Shown: in pieces, positions 54,371 to 63,230 of the stretch
Layout of the letters: each line of letters starts with the position of its first letter
Numbering within the stretch: the stretch's first letter is position 1
Source of the DNA: Terripilifer ovatus
Lineage (GTDB): Bacteria; Pseudomonadota; Alphaproteobacteria; Rhizobiales; Beijerinckiaceae
Length of the DNA: 64,000 nucleotides
Assembly (NCBI GenBank): GCA_029222685.1
Contig: JARHVB010000059.1
Coordinates: 81,545-145,544, forward strand
Reading direction: 5' to 3'
The notes under the pieces: generated by a model
Told to the model about the DNA's origin: nothing
Databases searched by the model: none
What the model saw: only the letters and a program-made list of their open reading frames with translations
Position numbers and translations under genes: made by a program

Positions 54371-54414
54371 CGCAGGTAGCGGGAGCCGCGGCGCCGGTCG
54401 AAGATCGCCGAACG

Positions 54415-54480
54415 CAGCGCATTTTCAAGCGAAGTGGATACCGGTTCGCATGAAGAAAATGCGCTCTTCGAATAAACCGG
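54415..54480. repeat. Copy 2 of the 48-bp dispersed repeat
   Basis: AGCGCATTTTCAAGCGAAGT, then GGATACCGGTTCGCATGAAG and AAAATGCG, matches copies near 22841 (minus strand) and 63179. Its two ends (CGCATTTTC and GAAAATGCG) are inverted, so it can fold as one long hairpin. Reading through the repeat would give the MFS gene a spurious N-terminal extension. Confidence 0.7.
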
Positions 54481-54515
54481 ACGCGTCTTTCCGATCTAGT
54501 GGATCGGGAAACGCT

Positions 54516-55691
54516 ATGGTTTCGGTCATGCTCGGCATTGCACAGACCCTTGGCTGGGCGTCGAGCTATTATCTCACCGCCATCATCGCCGTGCCTGTCG
54601 CACGCGATCTCGGCATTTCCGTCACCTGGTTCTTCGGCGCCTTCTCGCTGTCGCTTCTGCTTTCTGCGGGCCTCGCCCCCATGGCCGGGAAGTGGGTCGA
54701 CCGGCACGGCGGGCGGGGCATTCTTGCAGCCTCCAATCTGGTATTCGCGGCCGGGCTGGGGTTGCTCGCCTTCACCAATAACCCCGTCATGCTGTTTGTT
54801 GCGTGGCTGGTGCTCGGTGTCGCCATGACGATCGGATTGTTCGAAACGGCGTTCGCTGCATTGACGCGCGCTTACGGCATGGCGGCGCGTGGACCCATCA
54901 CCATGGTGAGCGTGATCGGCGGTTTTGGCGGCACCATCGGCTGGCCCATGACGGCCTGGCTCGATGCCAACTACGGCTGGCGCTCGGCCTGCCTGGTCTG
55001 GGCGTCCCTGCAATTGACGCTCGGCCTTGGATTGCACCTGCTGTTCGTTCCGCGCGGCGTTCGCGTTCCCGTCGTGCCGGTGCAGCAAGCGCCTTCGACC
55101 GTGATGCCCGCAGCTTCTGTGCAGGCCGCGGCGCCTTCGCTGCTCGATCGGACCATGCTCCTGCTGGCCTATATATTCGCCTCCGTCTGGTTCATCACCA
55201 CCGCGATGGCGTCGCATCTGCCCTATATCCTGCAGATGAGCGGCGTGCCGACAGCCTCGGCGATTTTCGCCTGCGCGCTGATTGGCCCTGCGCAGGTGAC
55301 CGCGCGCATGATCGAATTCACCATCGGCCGCCATATCCATCCGCTGATCTCGGCGCGCCTCGCGGCGCTGGCGCATCCGGCCGCCGGTCTCGCCCTGCTC
55401 CTTTTCGGGCCCGTGGCGGCTATCCTCTGCACGGTGCTGCATGGCTTCGGCAACGGCATCCTGACCACGGCGAAAGGCACGCTGCCGCTGGCGATCTTCG
55501 GTCCGCAGAGCTACGGCAAGCGGCAGGGCCTGATCAGCATTCCCGCCCGCTGCACCCAGGCCTGCGCGCCGCTCGCCTTCGGCTTTTTCATCGAGCAATG
55601 GGGCGTGTACGCCCTGCTGGTATCGATCGGGCTGAGCCTTCTGATCCTTGCTGCGCTGCTGGCGCTGAGCGGCGAGGAACGGCCGCGCTGA
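54516..55691 (+). CDS. MFS transporter
   Basis: A 391-residue inner-membrane transporter with about 12 helices. From MVSVMLGIAQTLGWASSYYL it matches a subgroup of MFS carriers; GKWVDRHGGRGILAASNL is the loop 2-3 motif, and a Pro/Val-rich central loop (VPVVPVQQAPSTVMPA) separates the two halves. ATG 54516 was chosen because the reading frame before it passes through a dispersed repeat and the previous gene. The substrate is unknown. Confidence 0.88.
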   Translation: MVSVMLGIAQTLGWASSYYLTAIIAVPVARDLGISVTWFFGAFSLSLLLSAGLAPMAGKWVDRHGGRGILAASNLVFAAGLGLLAFTNNPVMLFVAWLVLGVAMTIGLFETAFAALTRAYGMAARGPITMVSVIGGFGGTIGWPMTAWLDANYGWRSACLVWASLQLTLGLGLHLLFVPRGVRVPVVPVQQAPSTVMPAASVQAAAPSLLDRTMLLLAYIFASVWFITTAMASHLPYILQMSGVPTASAIFACALIGPAQVTARMIEFTIGRHIHPLISARLAALAHPAAGLALLLFGPVAAILCTVLHGFGNGILTTAKGTLPLAIFGPQSYGKRQGLISIPARCTQACAPLAFGFFIEQWGVYALLVSIGLSLLILAALLALSGEERPR

Positions 55692-55738
55692 AATCCGTTG
55701 TCATTGGGTTGCGAGCGGGATCCTGAGTTACGGGAAAG

Positions 55739-55807
55739 TGTCAGTCATGTCCCCGAACACGTGTCTACGATGTCTCCGAACACCTGTCAGGCATGTCCCG
55801 GAACGCC
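55739..55807. repeat. Three tandem copies of a 23-bp unit
   Basis: Units start at 55739, 55762 and 55785, each 23 bp, beginning TGTC and sharing an ATGTC..CGAACACC-type core (ATGTCCCCGAACAC, ATGTCTCCGAACAC, ATGTCCCGGAACGC). They end 15 bp before the stop of the Ada-like gene. Similar TGTCAGGCATGTC-type sequence is known to me from the flanks of IS481-type elements, but no transposase remains here. Confidence 0.6.
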
Positions 55808-55822
55808 GGGTTGCGGGCAAAC

Positions 55823-56788
55823 TTACGCCGCCTCGCCCTGCGCCTGTCCGGCTTCCCAGCCGATGATCGCCTGCTTGCGCGCAAGGCCCCAGTGATAGCC
55901 GGTCAGGGCGCCGGTGGCGCCGAGCACCCTGTGGCACGGGACCACGAAGGAAATCGGATTGCGGCCCACGGCAGCGCCGACGGCGCGCGCCGCCTTCGGC
56001 TTGTCGATATGCTTCGCGATGGTTGAATAGGTCGTCGCCTTGCCGAGCGGAATACGCAGCAGGGTCTCCCACACACGCACTTCGAAATCCGTGCCGATGA
56101 GCACCACGCGCAATGGCCGGTCCTGCCGCCACTCGGTAGGATCGAAGGCGCGGCGCACATAGGCGGCGGCGGCTTCGTCGTCGCGGATGTACCGGGCGTT
56201 GGGCCAGCGCCGCTGCATGTCGGCCAAAGCGCCCTCGCGCCCGCCGCCAGGCTTGCCATCAGTCGCCGCTGTGCCGGGCGCTGATTTCTGGTCGACCCAG
56301 CCGAGGCCGGCGAGACCGCGCGGCGTGAACACCGCCAGCGCCTCGCCGAACGGCGACTGATGGAAGCCGTAAGTGAGCGTCAGGCCCTGGCCGCGCGCCT
56401 TGTATTCGCCGGGCGACATTGCCTCGTGGGTGACGAAGAGGTCGTGCAGGCGGCCCGGGCCGGAAAGCCCCACCTCATAAGCCGTGTCGAGCACCGAGGC
56501 TGAATCGCGCAGCAGGTTGCGGGCATGGTCGAGTGTCAGCGCCTGCAGGAAGGCCATCGGCGTCAGCCCGGCCCAGCGCTTGAACAGATGCGCGAAATGC
56601 GATGGCGACACGCCGACATGGGCGGCGATGGCATCGACCGACGGCTGTTCCTTCCAGTTCAGCGACAGATATTCGATGGCGCTGCGGATGCGCAGGTAAT
56701 CGTCGCACGCGGGCAGGACTTCGACGCGGCCGGGAGCGCGGAGCGAAATGGTCTGGCCCAGGACGGGCGCGTTGTTCAGGACGTTCAT
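55823..56788 (-). CDS. Ada-like methylated-DNA-protein-cysteine methyltransferase with AraC-type DNA-binding domain
   Basis: Suicide repair protein for O6-alkylguanine. It has 321 residues: an AraC-type helix-turn-helix (about 27-113; AIAAHVGVSPSHFAHLFKRW, then ALTLDHARNLL) followed by the methyltransferase domain with the acceptor Cys285 in VPCHRVLGATGALTGY. The N-terminal zinc domain of E. coli Ada, which senses methyl phosphotriesters, is absent. So the classical Ada switch cannot work as known. ATG 56788 has AAGGAA before it. Confidence 0.92.
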   Translation of the reverse strand: MNVLNNAPVLGQTISLRAPGRVEVLPACDDYLRIRSAIEYLSLNWKEQPSVDAIAAHVGVSPSHFAHLFKRWAGLTPMAFLQALTLDHARNLLRDSASVLDTAYEVGLSGPGRLHDLFVTHEAMSPGEYKARGQGLTLTYGFHQSPFGEALAVFTPRGLAGLGWVDQKSAPGTAATDGKPGGGREGALADMQRRWPNARYIRDDEAAAAYVRRAFDPTEWRQDRPLRVVLIGTDFEVRVWETLLRIPLGKATTYSTIAKHIDKPKAARAVGAAVGRNPISFVVPCHRVLGATGALTGYHWGLARKQAIIGWEAGQAQGEAA

Positions 56789-56857
56789 GGCAAATTCCTT
56801 TTGATGGCGCCATTTTGCCCCTGCCGCCCCGGGCAAGCCACCCGAAAACCGCTATTT

Positions 56858-57361
56858 TCACGCCTGATTATACGTTGGCCCGCGCCGGGCTTCGGCCAGG
56901 GCCCGCGACAGGCCGTCGGCGAATTCGGCGCGCGCGTCCGGTGCCAGCCAGGTGGCGATTTCGATCTGTCGGTCGCGCGACACCAGGGCCAGCCGGATGA
57001 GACCAAAATCCTCGTCCTCCTGCCGTTCCAGGCGGACCCATTGCGGATTGAACCGCCATTGCCGGCGCTGGCCGCGCGGACTCACTTTTTCGATATGCAG
57101 GGCGAGCGGCGTGAGGATCACGTCTTCATAGGCGCTCGCCGTGCGGAAATTGGCCCGGAAGGCAAAATAGAAAATCGCCACGTCGACGCCCATGAAGCCG
57201 GCGATCGGCCAGGCCCCGATGATGACGAAGGGCAGGGTCACGCAAAACGACATGGCGGAGAAAATCATCAACAGCCGCAGGAAGCCGGCGCGGCTGAGCG
57301 AGCGGTGCGGCTTGGTGCGGCGCGCGAAAATCTGTGTGTCGTAGAGGCTGTTGTCGTCCAA
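56858..57361 (-). CDS. DUF2244 domain membrane protein
   Basis: A 167-residue protein with two membrane helices (about 31-49 and 52-68; MIFSAMSFCVTLPFVIIG then FMGVDVAIFYFAF) and a cytosolic C-terminal part with the DUF2244 pattern, e.g. WRFNPQWVRLERQEDEDFG and IATWLAPDARAEFADGLSRAL. Family genes often neighbour nth or cytochrome oxidase genes in alphaproteobacteria. It is divergent from nth by 41 bp. No function is known. Confidence 0.92.
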   Translation of the reverse strand: MDDNSLYDTQIFARRTKPHRSLSRAGFLRLLMIFSAMSFCVTLPFVIIGAWPIAGFMGVDVAIFYFAFRANFRTASAYEDVILTPLALHIEKVSPRGQRRQWRFNPQWVRLERQEDEDFGLIRLALVSRDRQIEIATWLAPDARAEFADGLSRALAEARRGPTYNQA

Positions 57362-57402
57362 GACGCTCGCTCTCCTGAAATTCAGTCTAGTATAAGCCGA
57401 TC

Positions 57403-58155
57403 ATGCCTGCGAAAAAGCCCAACCTTTCCGCGCCGAAACGCCGCGTTGCGGAAACTGCTGCAAAAGCAGTGCCGCTCGCTGTCGCGAGCGCGAGACCCAA
57501 AGCCAAACGCCTGCCCAAGCCGGTCGATGCGGAGACGATCTACAAAATTTTCGACCGGCTGGAAAAACACAATCCGGAGCCCAAGGGCGAGCTCCATTAT
57601 GTCAATGTTTTCACGCTCCTGGTGGCAGTGGTGCTGTCGGCGCAGGCAACCGACGTCGGCGTCAACCGCGCCACGGCGCCTCTGTTCAAGATTGCCGACA
57701 CGCCGCAAAAAATGCTGGCGCTCGGCGAAGAGAAGGTCCGCGATTACGTCAAGACCATCGGGCTCTACCGCAACAAGGCCAAGAACGTCATTCTGCTGTC
57801 TCAGCAATTGATCGACGAATTCGGCGGCGAGGTGCCGCGTACCCGCGAAGAGCTGGAAAAACTGCCCGGCGTCGGCCGCAAGACCGCCAATGTGGTGCTC
57901 AACATCGCCTTCGGTGAAGAAACCATCGCCGTCGACACCCACCTGTTCCGCCTCGCCAACCGCCTGCGCCTCGCGCCGGGCCGGACGCCGCTGGAGGTGG
58001 AACTGGGCCTTGAGAAGAGAGTGCCGAAACGCTTCCGCCGCCACGCCCATCACTGGCTCATCCTACACGGCCGCTACATCTGCAAGGCGGTGCGGCCCGA
58101 ATGCGAGAAATGCGTGGTCTCGGATCTGTGCACGTCGGCGGACAAGCGAATCTGA
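57403..58155 (+). CDS. nth: Endonuclease III (DNA glycosylase/AP lyase)
   Basis: Base-excision repair of oxidised pyrimidines. It has 250 residues with a basic N-terminal extension (about 35 residues) beyond the usual core. The HhH motif LEKLPGVGRKTANVVL carries the catalytic Lys, and AVDTHLFRLANR the catalytic Asp. The [4Fe-4S] Cys spacing C-x6-C-x2-C-x5-C is present in CKAVRPECEKCVVSDLC. ATG 57403 opens MPAKKPN. Confidence 0.97.
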   Translation: MPAKKPNLSAPKRRVAETAAKAVPLAVASARPKAKRLPKPVDAETIYKIFDRLEKHNPEPKGELHYVNVFTLLVAVVLSAQATDVGVNRATAPLFKIADTPQKMLALGEEKVRDYVKTIGLYRNKAKNVILLSQQLIDEFGGEVPRTREELEKLPGVGRKTANVVLNIAFGEETIAVDTHLFRLANRLRLAPGRTPLEVELGLEKRVPKRFRRHAHHWLILHGRYICKAVRPECEKCVVSDLCTSADKRI

Positions 58156-58167
58156 CGGCAGATGCCT

Positions 58168-58204
58168 GTCATTCCCGACGCGCGAAGCGCGAGCGGGAGA
58201 CCAG
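58168..58204. repeat. REP-like element
   Basis: GTCATTCCCGACGCGCGAAG..GCGGGAGACCAG, nearly identical to the copy at 44134. GCGCGAAGCGCG can fold. It lies 12 bp after the nth stop, between convergent nth and uppP. Confidence 0.75.
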
Positions 58205-58295
58205 ACGTTGCGATTTCCTCGATTTCGGAATTGATTGCAGGCTGCGACGCGCCGAATCTGTCCGACTGACCTGTGGGCGGGAGGCCTCGCGAACC

Positions 58296-59105
58296 TTAAC
58301 GTACAGGGTAAAAATACAGCCCGATCCAGCCGATCACACCGACAATGATGCGCCACCACGCAAACGGCGTGAAACCGTGCCGCGTCACATAGGCCAGGAA
58401 ACCGCGCACCACGAACAGCGCCGAGACGAAGGCCGCGACAAAGCCGATGACGATGAGCGACACATCGTGGAAGTCGAGATCCTTGTAGCTTTTCAACAGG
58501 TCGTAGGCGAAAGCCCCGGCCATGGTCGGCATCGCCAGAAAGAACGAGAATTCCGCCGCCGACCGCTTGTCGGCGCCCATCAGCATCGAGCCGACGATCG
58601 TCGCCCCCGAGCGCGACACGCCGGGCACCATGGCGAGGCACTGGAACAGGCCGATCTTCAGGCACATCAGCGGTGGATAGTCCATCACATCGGTGTATTT
58701 CTGCTTCATCGGCATGTCGTCGAGGGCGAGCAGTACCAGCCCGCCGGCGATCAGCGTGGTGCAGACGATCATCGGGTTGAACAGCACGTCCTTGATGAAG
58801 TTATGCAGCGCGGCGCCGATGATCGCCGCCGGCAGGAAGGCGATCAGAATGCCCAGGACGAACATCCGCGCCCGCCTGTCGCTAGGCAGGGCCAGCAGGA
58901 TCGACAGCAGCCGGTTGAAATAGACGATCAGAATGGCCAGGATCGCGCCAAGCTGGACCAGGACCTCGAAGGTCTTGCCCTTCGATTCGAAGCCCAGAAA
59001 ATGTCCGATCAGCAGCAGGTGGCCTGTCGAGGAAACCGGCAGAAACTCTGTAAACCCTTCAACTACACCAAGAATAAGCGCCTTGATGGCTTCGAGCGTC
59101 AACAT
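58296..59105 (-). CDS. uppP: Undecaprenyl-diphosphate phosphatase
   Basis: Recycles the lipid carrier of peptidoglycan synthesis; it also confers bacitracin tolerance. It has 269 residues and about eight membrane helices. The active-site region [15 protein letters not shown] has Glu16, Glu20 and His29, and the second motif [14 protein letters not shown] carries the conserved Arg. ATG 59105 matches the family start [13 protein letters not shown]; the frame upstream is not conserved. Confidence 0.97.
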   Translation of the reverse strand: MLTLEAIKALILGVVEGFTEFLPVSSTGHLLLIGHFLGFESKGKTFEVLVQLGAILAILIVYFNRLLSILLALPSDRRARMFVLGILIAFLPAAIIGAALHNFIKDVLFNPMIVCTTLIAGGLVLLALDDMPMKQKYTDVMDYPPLMCLKIGLFQCLAMVPGVSRSGATIVGSMLMGADKRSAAEFSFFLAMPTMAGAFAYDLLKSYKDLDFHDVSLIVIGFVAAFVSALFVVRGFLAYVTRHGFTPFAWWRIIVGVIGWIGLYFYPVR

Positions 59106-59228
59106 GCGCAGGCTCCACGCGCTGGATTGGACGACGCCGGTGTCTGCGACGCCGATTTTGGCGAATCGCTTGCCCCGGCGCTGCAGCGTTTCTATACGGG
59201 GGGAAGATTTCGTGCACAACGGCCGTGC

Positions 59229-59243
59229 TTAACCGGGTGTTAA
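59229..59243. promoter_or_regulatory. CtrA-type binding box TTAA-N7-TTAA
   Basis: TTAACCGGGTGTTAA is a perfect TTAA, seven bases, TTAA match and also reads TTAACC at both halves. It lies in the 246-bp gap between divergent uppP (start 59105) and the GST gene (start 59352), in GC-rich DNA where a chance match is uncommon. It would suit cell-cycle control of uppP, a cell-wall gene. Confidence 0.55.
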
Positions 59244-59351
59244 CCAGCAGGTTGTGCATTGCACCTTTCGCGTTAATCATGTGTCATGAACACGATTGCG
59301 CTCCTTGGCTGCGCGAGGCGCACAAATCAATCGTAGAGTCTCCGCATAATC

Positions 59352-60044
59352 ATGGCTGTTCTGTTCCATCATCCGCTTTGTCCCCATTCGCGTTTTATCC
59401 GTCTCGTTCTGGCCGAATACGGGCTTGAGGCCGAACTCGTCGAAGAGCGCGTTTTCGACCGCCGCGATGAATTCCTGATGATCAATCCGGCCGGCGAAAC
59501 GCCGGTTCTGGTGGAACGTTCGCAACTGGTGGTGCCGGGAGCCGGCAATATCGCCGAATATCTCGACGAAACCCGCGGCCTAGCGCTCGGCACCCATCGG
59601 CTGATGCCCGAAGACCCGGCCTCGCGGGTCGAGGTGCGGCGCCTGCTCGACTGGTTCAACGGCAAATTCTTCGCCGAAGTGACGAATTTCCTCGTCACCG
59701 AGAAGGTCTACAAGCGCTTCATGACCTCCCAGGCCGGCGGCGGCGCCCCCAATATGGATGCCGTGCGCGCCGCCCGCGCCAATATCCGCTATCATATGAG
59801 CTATATCGGCTGGCTGACCGCGAAGCGGAACTGGCTGTCCGGAGACCAGATGACCTATGCCGATCTGGCGGCGGCGGCGCATCTGTCCTGCGCCGATTTT
59901 CTGGGCGACGTGCCATGGACCGAAGACGACACGGCGAAGGAATGGTACGCGCGGATCAAGTCGCGCCCGTCGTTCCGCGCCCTGCTGAACGACCGGGTGC
60001 CGGGCATGACACCGGGACCGGCCTACGCGGACCTGGATTTCTGA
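59352..60044 (+). CDS. Glutathione S-transferase family protein
   Basis: A 230-residue cytosolic GST. The thioredoxin-like N-terminal domain has [19 protein letters not shown], with Cys and Pro in the active-site turn, and [11 protein letters not shown] (cis-Pro). The helical C-terminal domain has [19 protein letters not shown]. Family members conjugate glutathione or act in stress response. queG begins at or before its stop, so the two genes are coupled. The substrate is unknown. Confidence 0.93.
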   Translation: MAVLFHHPLCPHSRFIRLVLAEYGLEAELVEERVFDRRDEFLMINPAGETPVLVERSQLVVPGAGNIAEYLDETRGLALGTHRLMPEDPASRVEVRRLLDWFNGKFFAEVTNFLVTEKVYKRFMTSQAGGGAPNMDAVRAARANIRYHMSYIGWLTAKRNWLSGDQMTYADLAAAAHLSCADFLGDVPWTEDDTAKEWYARIKSRPSFRALLNDRVPGMTPGPAYADLDF

Positions 60045-61192
60045 AACCCGATTTTGTCCAAGCCCTGCGTCATCACGCGGGCGAACTCGGCTTCGACGTC
60101 TGCCGGATCGTCGCGCCGGACGCCATTCCCCTCGCACCGGGCCGGCTGCGCCAATGGCTGGCGCAAGGCGCCAATGGCGAGATGGAATGGATGGCGCAGA
60201 CGGAGGATCGCCGTGCCGATCCGCGCGTGCTGTGGCCGCAAGTGCGCAGCGTCATCGTGCTCGCCGTCAACTACGGGCCCGACGACAACCCGCTCGCCAC
60301 GCTCGATCAGACATCGTCCGCATCGATCTCCGTCTATGCGCGCAACCGCGACTATCACGAGCTCATCAAAGGCCGGCTGAAAATGCTGGCGCAGTTTCTC
60401 GTCAAACAGGCGGGTGCCGATGCAAAGACCAAAAATGACTTGCCTGACGTAAAAGTCTTCGTCGATACGGCGCCGGTGATGGAAAAGCCTTTGGCCGCCG
60501 CCGCCGGCGTCGGCTGGCAGGGCAAGCATACCAATCTCGTGTCGCGCGAGTTTGGCTCCTGGCTGTTTCTGGGCACCATCTTCACCACGCTTGAGCTGCC
60601 GTTCGATTCTGCCGAAGTGGACCATTGCGGCTCCTGCCGCGCCTGCCTCGGCATCTGCCCGACCGATGCTTTCCCGGCGCCCTATCAGCTCGATGCGCGC
60701 AAGTGCATTTCCTATCTCACCATCGAGTATAAGGGGCATATTGCACCGGAGTTTCGCAGCGCTATCGGCAACCGCATCTATGGCTGCGACGATTGCCTGG
60801 CCGTCTGCCCGTGGAACAAATTCGCCAGCGATGCGCGCGAAGCCAAATTGCAAGCGCGCGACGACCTGAGGGCGCCGCCCCTGGCGGATCTTGCCGCGCT
60901 CGATGATGCTGCCTTTCGCCTCAAATTCTCCGGCAGCCCGGTCAAGCGGATCGGCCGCGACCGCTTTCTTCGCAATGTGCTCATCGCCGTCGGCAATTCG
61001 GGCGATGCCGCATTGCAAAAGATCCCCGTCGAACATCTCGCCGATGGCTCGCCGCTGGTGCGCGCCATGGCGGTCTGGGCATTGCATCGGTTGCGTGCGC
61101 CCGACGTGGAGACGTTGCGGCAGCGCTTCGTGCTCGGCGAGACTGATCCCGCCGTGTTGGCGGAATGGAATGCGAATGTTACAGTCACATGA
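60041..61192 (+). CDS. queG: Epoxyqueuosine reductase
   Basis: Makes queuosine in tRNA by reducing epoxyqueuosine with cobalamin and two [4Fe-4S] clusters. About 383 residues. Cys motifs [17 protein letters not shown] and [14 protein letters not shown] are intact, and [20 protein letters not shown] is typical. The start is unusual: the family begins near KPDFVQAL, but no ATG, GTG or TTG lies close; CTG 60041 overlaps the previous stop as CTGA. An upstream ATG at 59942 would add 33 unrelated residues. Confidence 0.92.
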   Translation: MKPDFVQALRHHAGELGFDVCRIVAPDAIPLAPGRLRQWLAQGANGEMEWMAQTEDRRADPRVLWPQVRSVIVLAVNYGPDDNPLATLDQTSSASISVYARNRDYHELIKGRLKMLAQFLVKQAGADAKTKNDLPDVKVFVDTAPVMEKPLAAAAGVGWQGKHTNLVSREFGSWLFLGTIFTTLELPFDSAEVDHCGSCRACLGICPTDAFPAPYQLDARKCISYLTIEYKGHIAPEFRSAIGNRIYGCDDCLAVCPWNKFASDAREAKLQARDDLRAPPLADLAALDDAAFRLKFSGSPVKRIGRDRFLRNVLIAVGNSGDAALQKIPVEHLADGSPLVRAMAVWALHRLRAPDVETLRQRFVLGETDPAVLAEWNANVTVT

Positions 61193-61302
61193 CAGTCGAA
61201 TGTGTGTTAGGGCACCGCACGCGGACTCGCGAAGAGGTATGGAGGGAGGCGTGTGCCGTATCTCGGCGAGCGCCGGAGATTAATTGAGGATATGCGCGCG
61301 CA

Positions 61303-62181
61303 ATGAATTTGTTTGTGTTTGGACTAGGATATTCGGCGCTGAACTTTGTGCTGAAACATCAGCAAGACTTTGCGAACGTCGCCGGCACGGTGACGGACCC
61401 TGACAAGAAAACACAACTCATTGAAGCGGGCATCGAAGCTTACGTTTTTTCGGACAAGGAAGCCGATCCGGAGATTGCCGACGCGCTCGCCAGGGCCGAC
61501 GTTTTGCTGGTGTCGACGCCGCCTGGCGACACCGGCGATCCCGTTCTGTTGAAATATGCGCTGCCCCTCATTCGCGCCAAATCGATCCGCAAGATCATCT
61601 ATCTCTCCACGGTCGGCGTCTATGGCGATCGTGGCGGCGCCTGGGTCGACGAGACATCGCTGCCCATGACCACGAACCAGCGCAGCCTGATGCGCCTGGC
61701 GGTCGAAAATCTATGGCGTGCCCTGGTCCGCGAGGGCGATCGCAGCCTCTATGTCTTGCGGCTGTCCGGCATTTACGGCCCCGGCCGCAATGCCCTGGTG
61801 CAATTGCGCAAGGGCACGGCGAAGCGTCTCGTCAAGCCCGGCCAGGTGTTCAACCGCATTCATGTCGAAGACATCATGCAGGCGATTGCGCTGTGCTGCC
61901 AGCGCGACGCCGGCACCGAAGATCTCGTTTTCAACATCACCGATAACGAACCCGCGCCGCCGCAGGATGTCGTCACCTATGCCGCCTCGCTGATGGAGAT
62001 CGACCCGCCGCCCGAGATCGACTTCGAGACCGCCGATCTCACCGAGATGGCGCGCAGCTTCTATTCCGAGTGCAAGCGCGTTTCCAACAAGACCGCCCGG
62101 CAGCAGTTGAATTTCAGGCCTCTCTATCCCAGCTATCGCGAAGGCATGAGGGCGCTGTGGGAGGCGGGCGAGGGGCGCTAG
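61303..62181 (+). CDS. SDR/NAD-dependent epimerase-like protein (YeeZ type)
   Basis: A 292-residue extended SDR protein. It starts MNLFVFGLGYSALNFVL with an atypical GxGxS nucleotide-binding loop as in YeeZ proteins. YLSTVGVYGDRGGAWVDE (about 105-122) has the Ser/Tyr region, LRLSGIYGPGRNALVQLRKG (about 150-170) follows, and RIHVEDIMQAI is typical. The function of the family is unclear. It lies 110 bp after queG, on the same strand; the same order occurs in relatives. Confidence 0.9.
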   Translation: MNLFVFGLGYSALNFVLKHQQDFANVAGTVTDPDKKTQLIEAGIEAYVFSDKEADPEIADALARADVLLVSTPPGDTGDPVLLKYALPLIRAKSIRKIIYLSTVGVYGDRGGAWVDETSLPMTTNQRSLMRLAVENLWRALVREGDRSLYVLRLSGIYGPGRNALVQLRKGTAKRLVKPGQVFNRIHVEDIMQAIALCCQRDAGTEDLVFNITDNEPAPPQDVVTYAASLMEIDPPPEIDFETADLTEMARSFYSECKRVSNKTARQQLNFRPLYPSYREGMRALWEAGEGR

Positions 62182-62211
62182 GCCGCAGTCAGAATCCGCG
62201 AGGAACTAGCC

Positions 62212-63180
62212 ATGGGCATGCTGATCGACGGACAATGGGAAGACCGGCCGCTTGTCGTCGCCGAACGCGGAAAATTCGTGCGCCGCGACAGTCATTACCG
62301 CAACTGGATCACGGCCGATGGGTCATCGGGCTTCAAGGCCGAACCGGGCCGCTATCATCTCTATGTCGCCTTCGCCTGCCCGTGGGCGCATCGCACCCTG
62401 ATCATGCGCGCGCTGAAGGGCCTGCAGGACATGATCTCGATCTCGGTCGTGCACTGGCTGATGCGCGACAACGGCTGGACATTCACGCCCGCACCCGGCG
62501 TCGTGCCTGATCCCGTCGGCGGCGCCGATTATCTCTATCAGGTCTACCAGCGCGCCGATGCATCTTATACGGGGCGCGTCACCGTGCCTGTGCTGTGGGA
62601 TCTGCAGACGAACACCATCGTCAACAATGAATCCTCCGAAATCATCCGTATGCTCGGCTCGGCCTTCGACGCCGTCGGCGCGGCGCCGGGCGACTACTAT
62701 CCGGCGCCGCTGCGCGCCGAGATAGATGCGCTCAACGCGCGCATCTACGACACGCTCAACAACGGCGTCTACAAGAGCGGCTTTGCCAGGACCCAGGAAG
62801 CCTATGAAGAGGCGGTCTATCCGCTCTTCGACACACTCGATTTCCTCGAGGAGCGCTTGTCTGAAAGCCGCTATCTGTGTGGCGATCTGTTGACAGAGGC
62901 GGACATCCGGCTATTGCCGACCCTGCTGCGGTTCGATTCCGTCTACGTCACGCATTTCAAATGCAACATCCGCCGCATCGTCGACTATCCCAATCTTTGG
63001 GCCTATACGCGCGACCTGGTGCAGCGGCCGCAGATCGCTGCGACGTTCAATCTCGATCATTGCAAACGGCATTATTTCGGCAGCCACCTGCACATCAATC
63101 CCACCGGCATCGTCCCCGTCGGCCCGAAGCTCGATTTCAACGCACCGCAGGATCGTGCAAGGTTGAGCGGAAAGGCGTAG
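62212..63180 (+). CDS. Xi-class glutathione S-transferase (glutathionyl-hydroquinone reductase)
   Basis: A 322-residue cytosolic enzyme that reduces glutathionyl-hydroquinones. Catalytic Cys in AFACPWAHRTLIMRALKGL; the Xi signatures DNGWTF, VPVLWDLQTNTIVNNESSEI and RFDSVYVTHFKCNIRRIVDY are complete. It is a typical full-length member (YqjG/PcpF relatives). ATG 62212 opens MGMLIDGQWED. The 3' end abuts a dispersed repeat. Confidence 0.95.
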   Translation: MGMLIDGQWEDRPLVVAERGKFVRRDSHYRNWITADGSSGFKAEPGRYHLYVAFACPWAHRTLIMRALKGLQDMISISVVHWLMRDNGWTFTPAPGVVPDPVGGADYLYQVYQRADASYTGRVTVPVLWDLQTNTIVNNESSEIIRMLGSAFDAVGAAPGDYYPAPLRAEIDALNARIYDTLNNGVYKSGFARTQEAYEEAVYPLFDTLDFLEERLSESRYLCGDLLTEADIRLLPTLLRFDSVYVTHFKCNIRRIVDYPNLWAYTRDLVQRPQIAATFNLDHCKRHYFGSHLHINPTGIVPVGPKLDFNAPQDRARLSGKA

Positions 63181-63230
63181 CGCATTTTCGAGCGGAGTTG
63201 ACGCCGGTTCGCGTGAAGGAAACGCGTCTA
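63179..63230. repeat. Copy 3 of the 48-bp dispersed repeat
   Basis: AGCGCATTTTCGAGCGGAGT, then TGACGCCGGTTCGCGTGAAG and GAAACGCG, matches copies at 22841 (inverted) and 54415. It begins within the stop codon of the Xi-GST gene and touches the stop of the convergent OlsB-like gene, so it fills the whole gap. Confidence 0.75.

Noticed and set aside
54231-54515. N-terminal extension of the MFS transporter
   Set aside because: It translates the preceding gene's tail and a dispersed repeat; no membrane or signal character.
55739-55807. Tandem repeat considered as a CRISPR array
   Set aside because: The units are directly adjacent with no spacers, and no cas gene is present.
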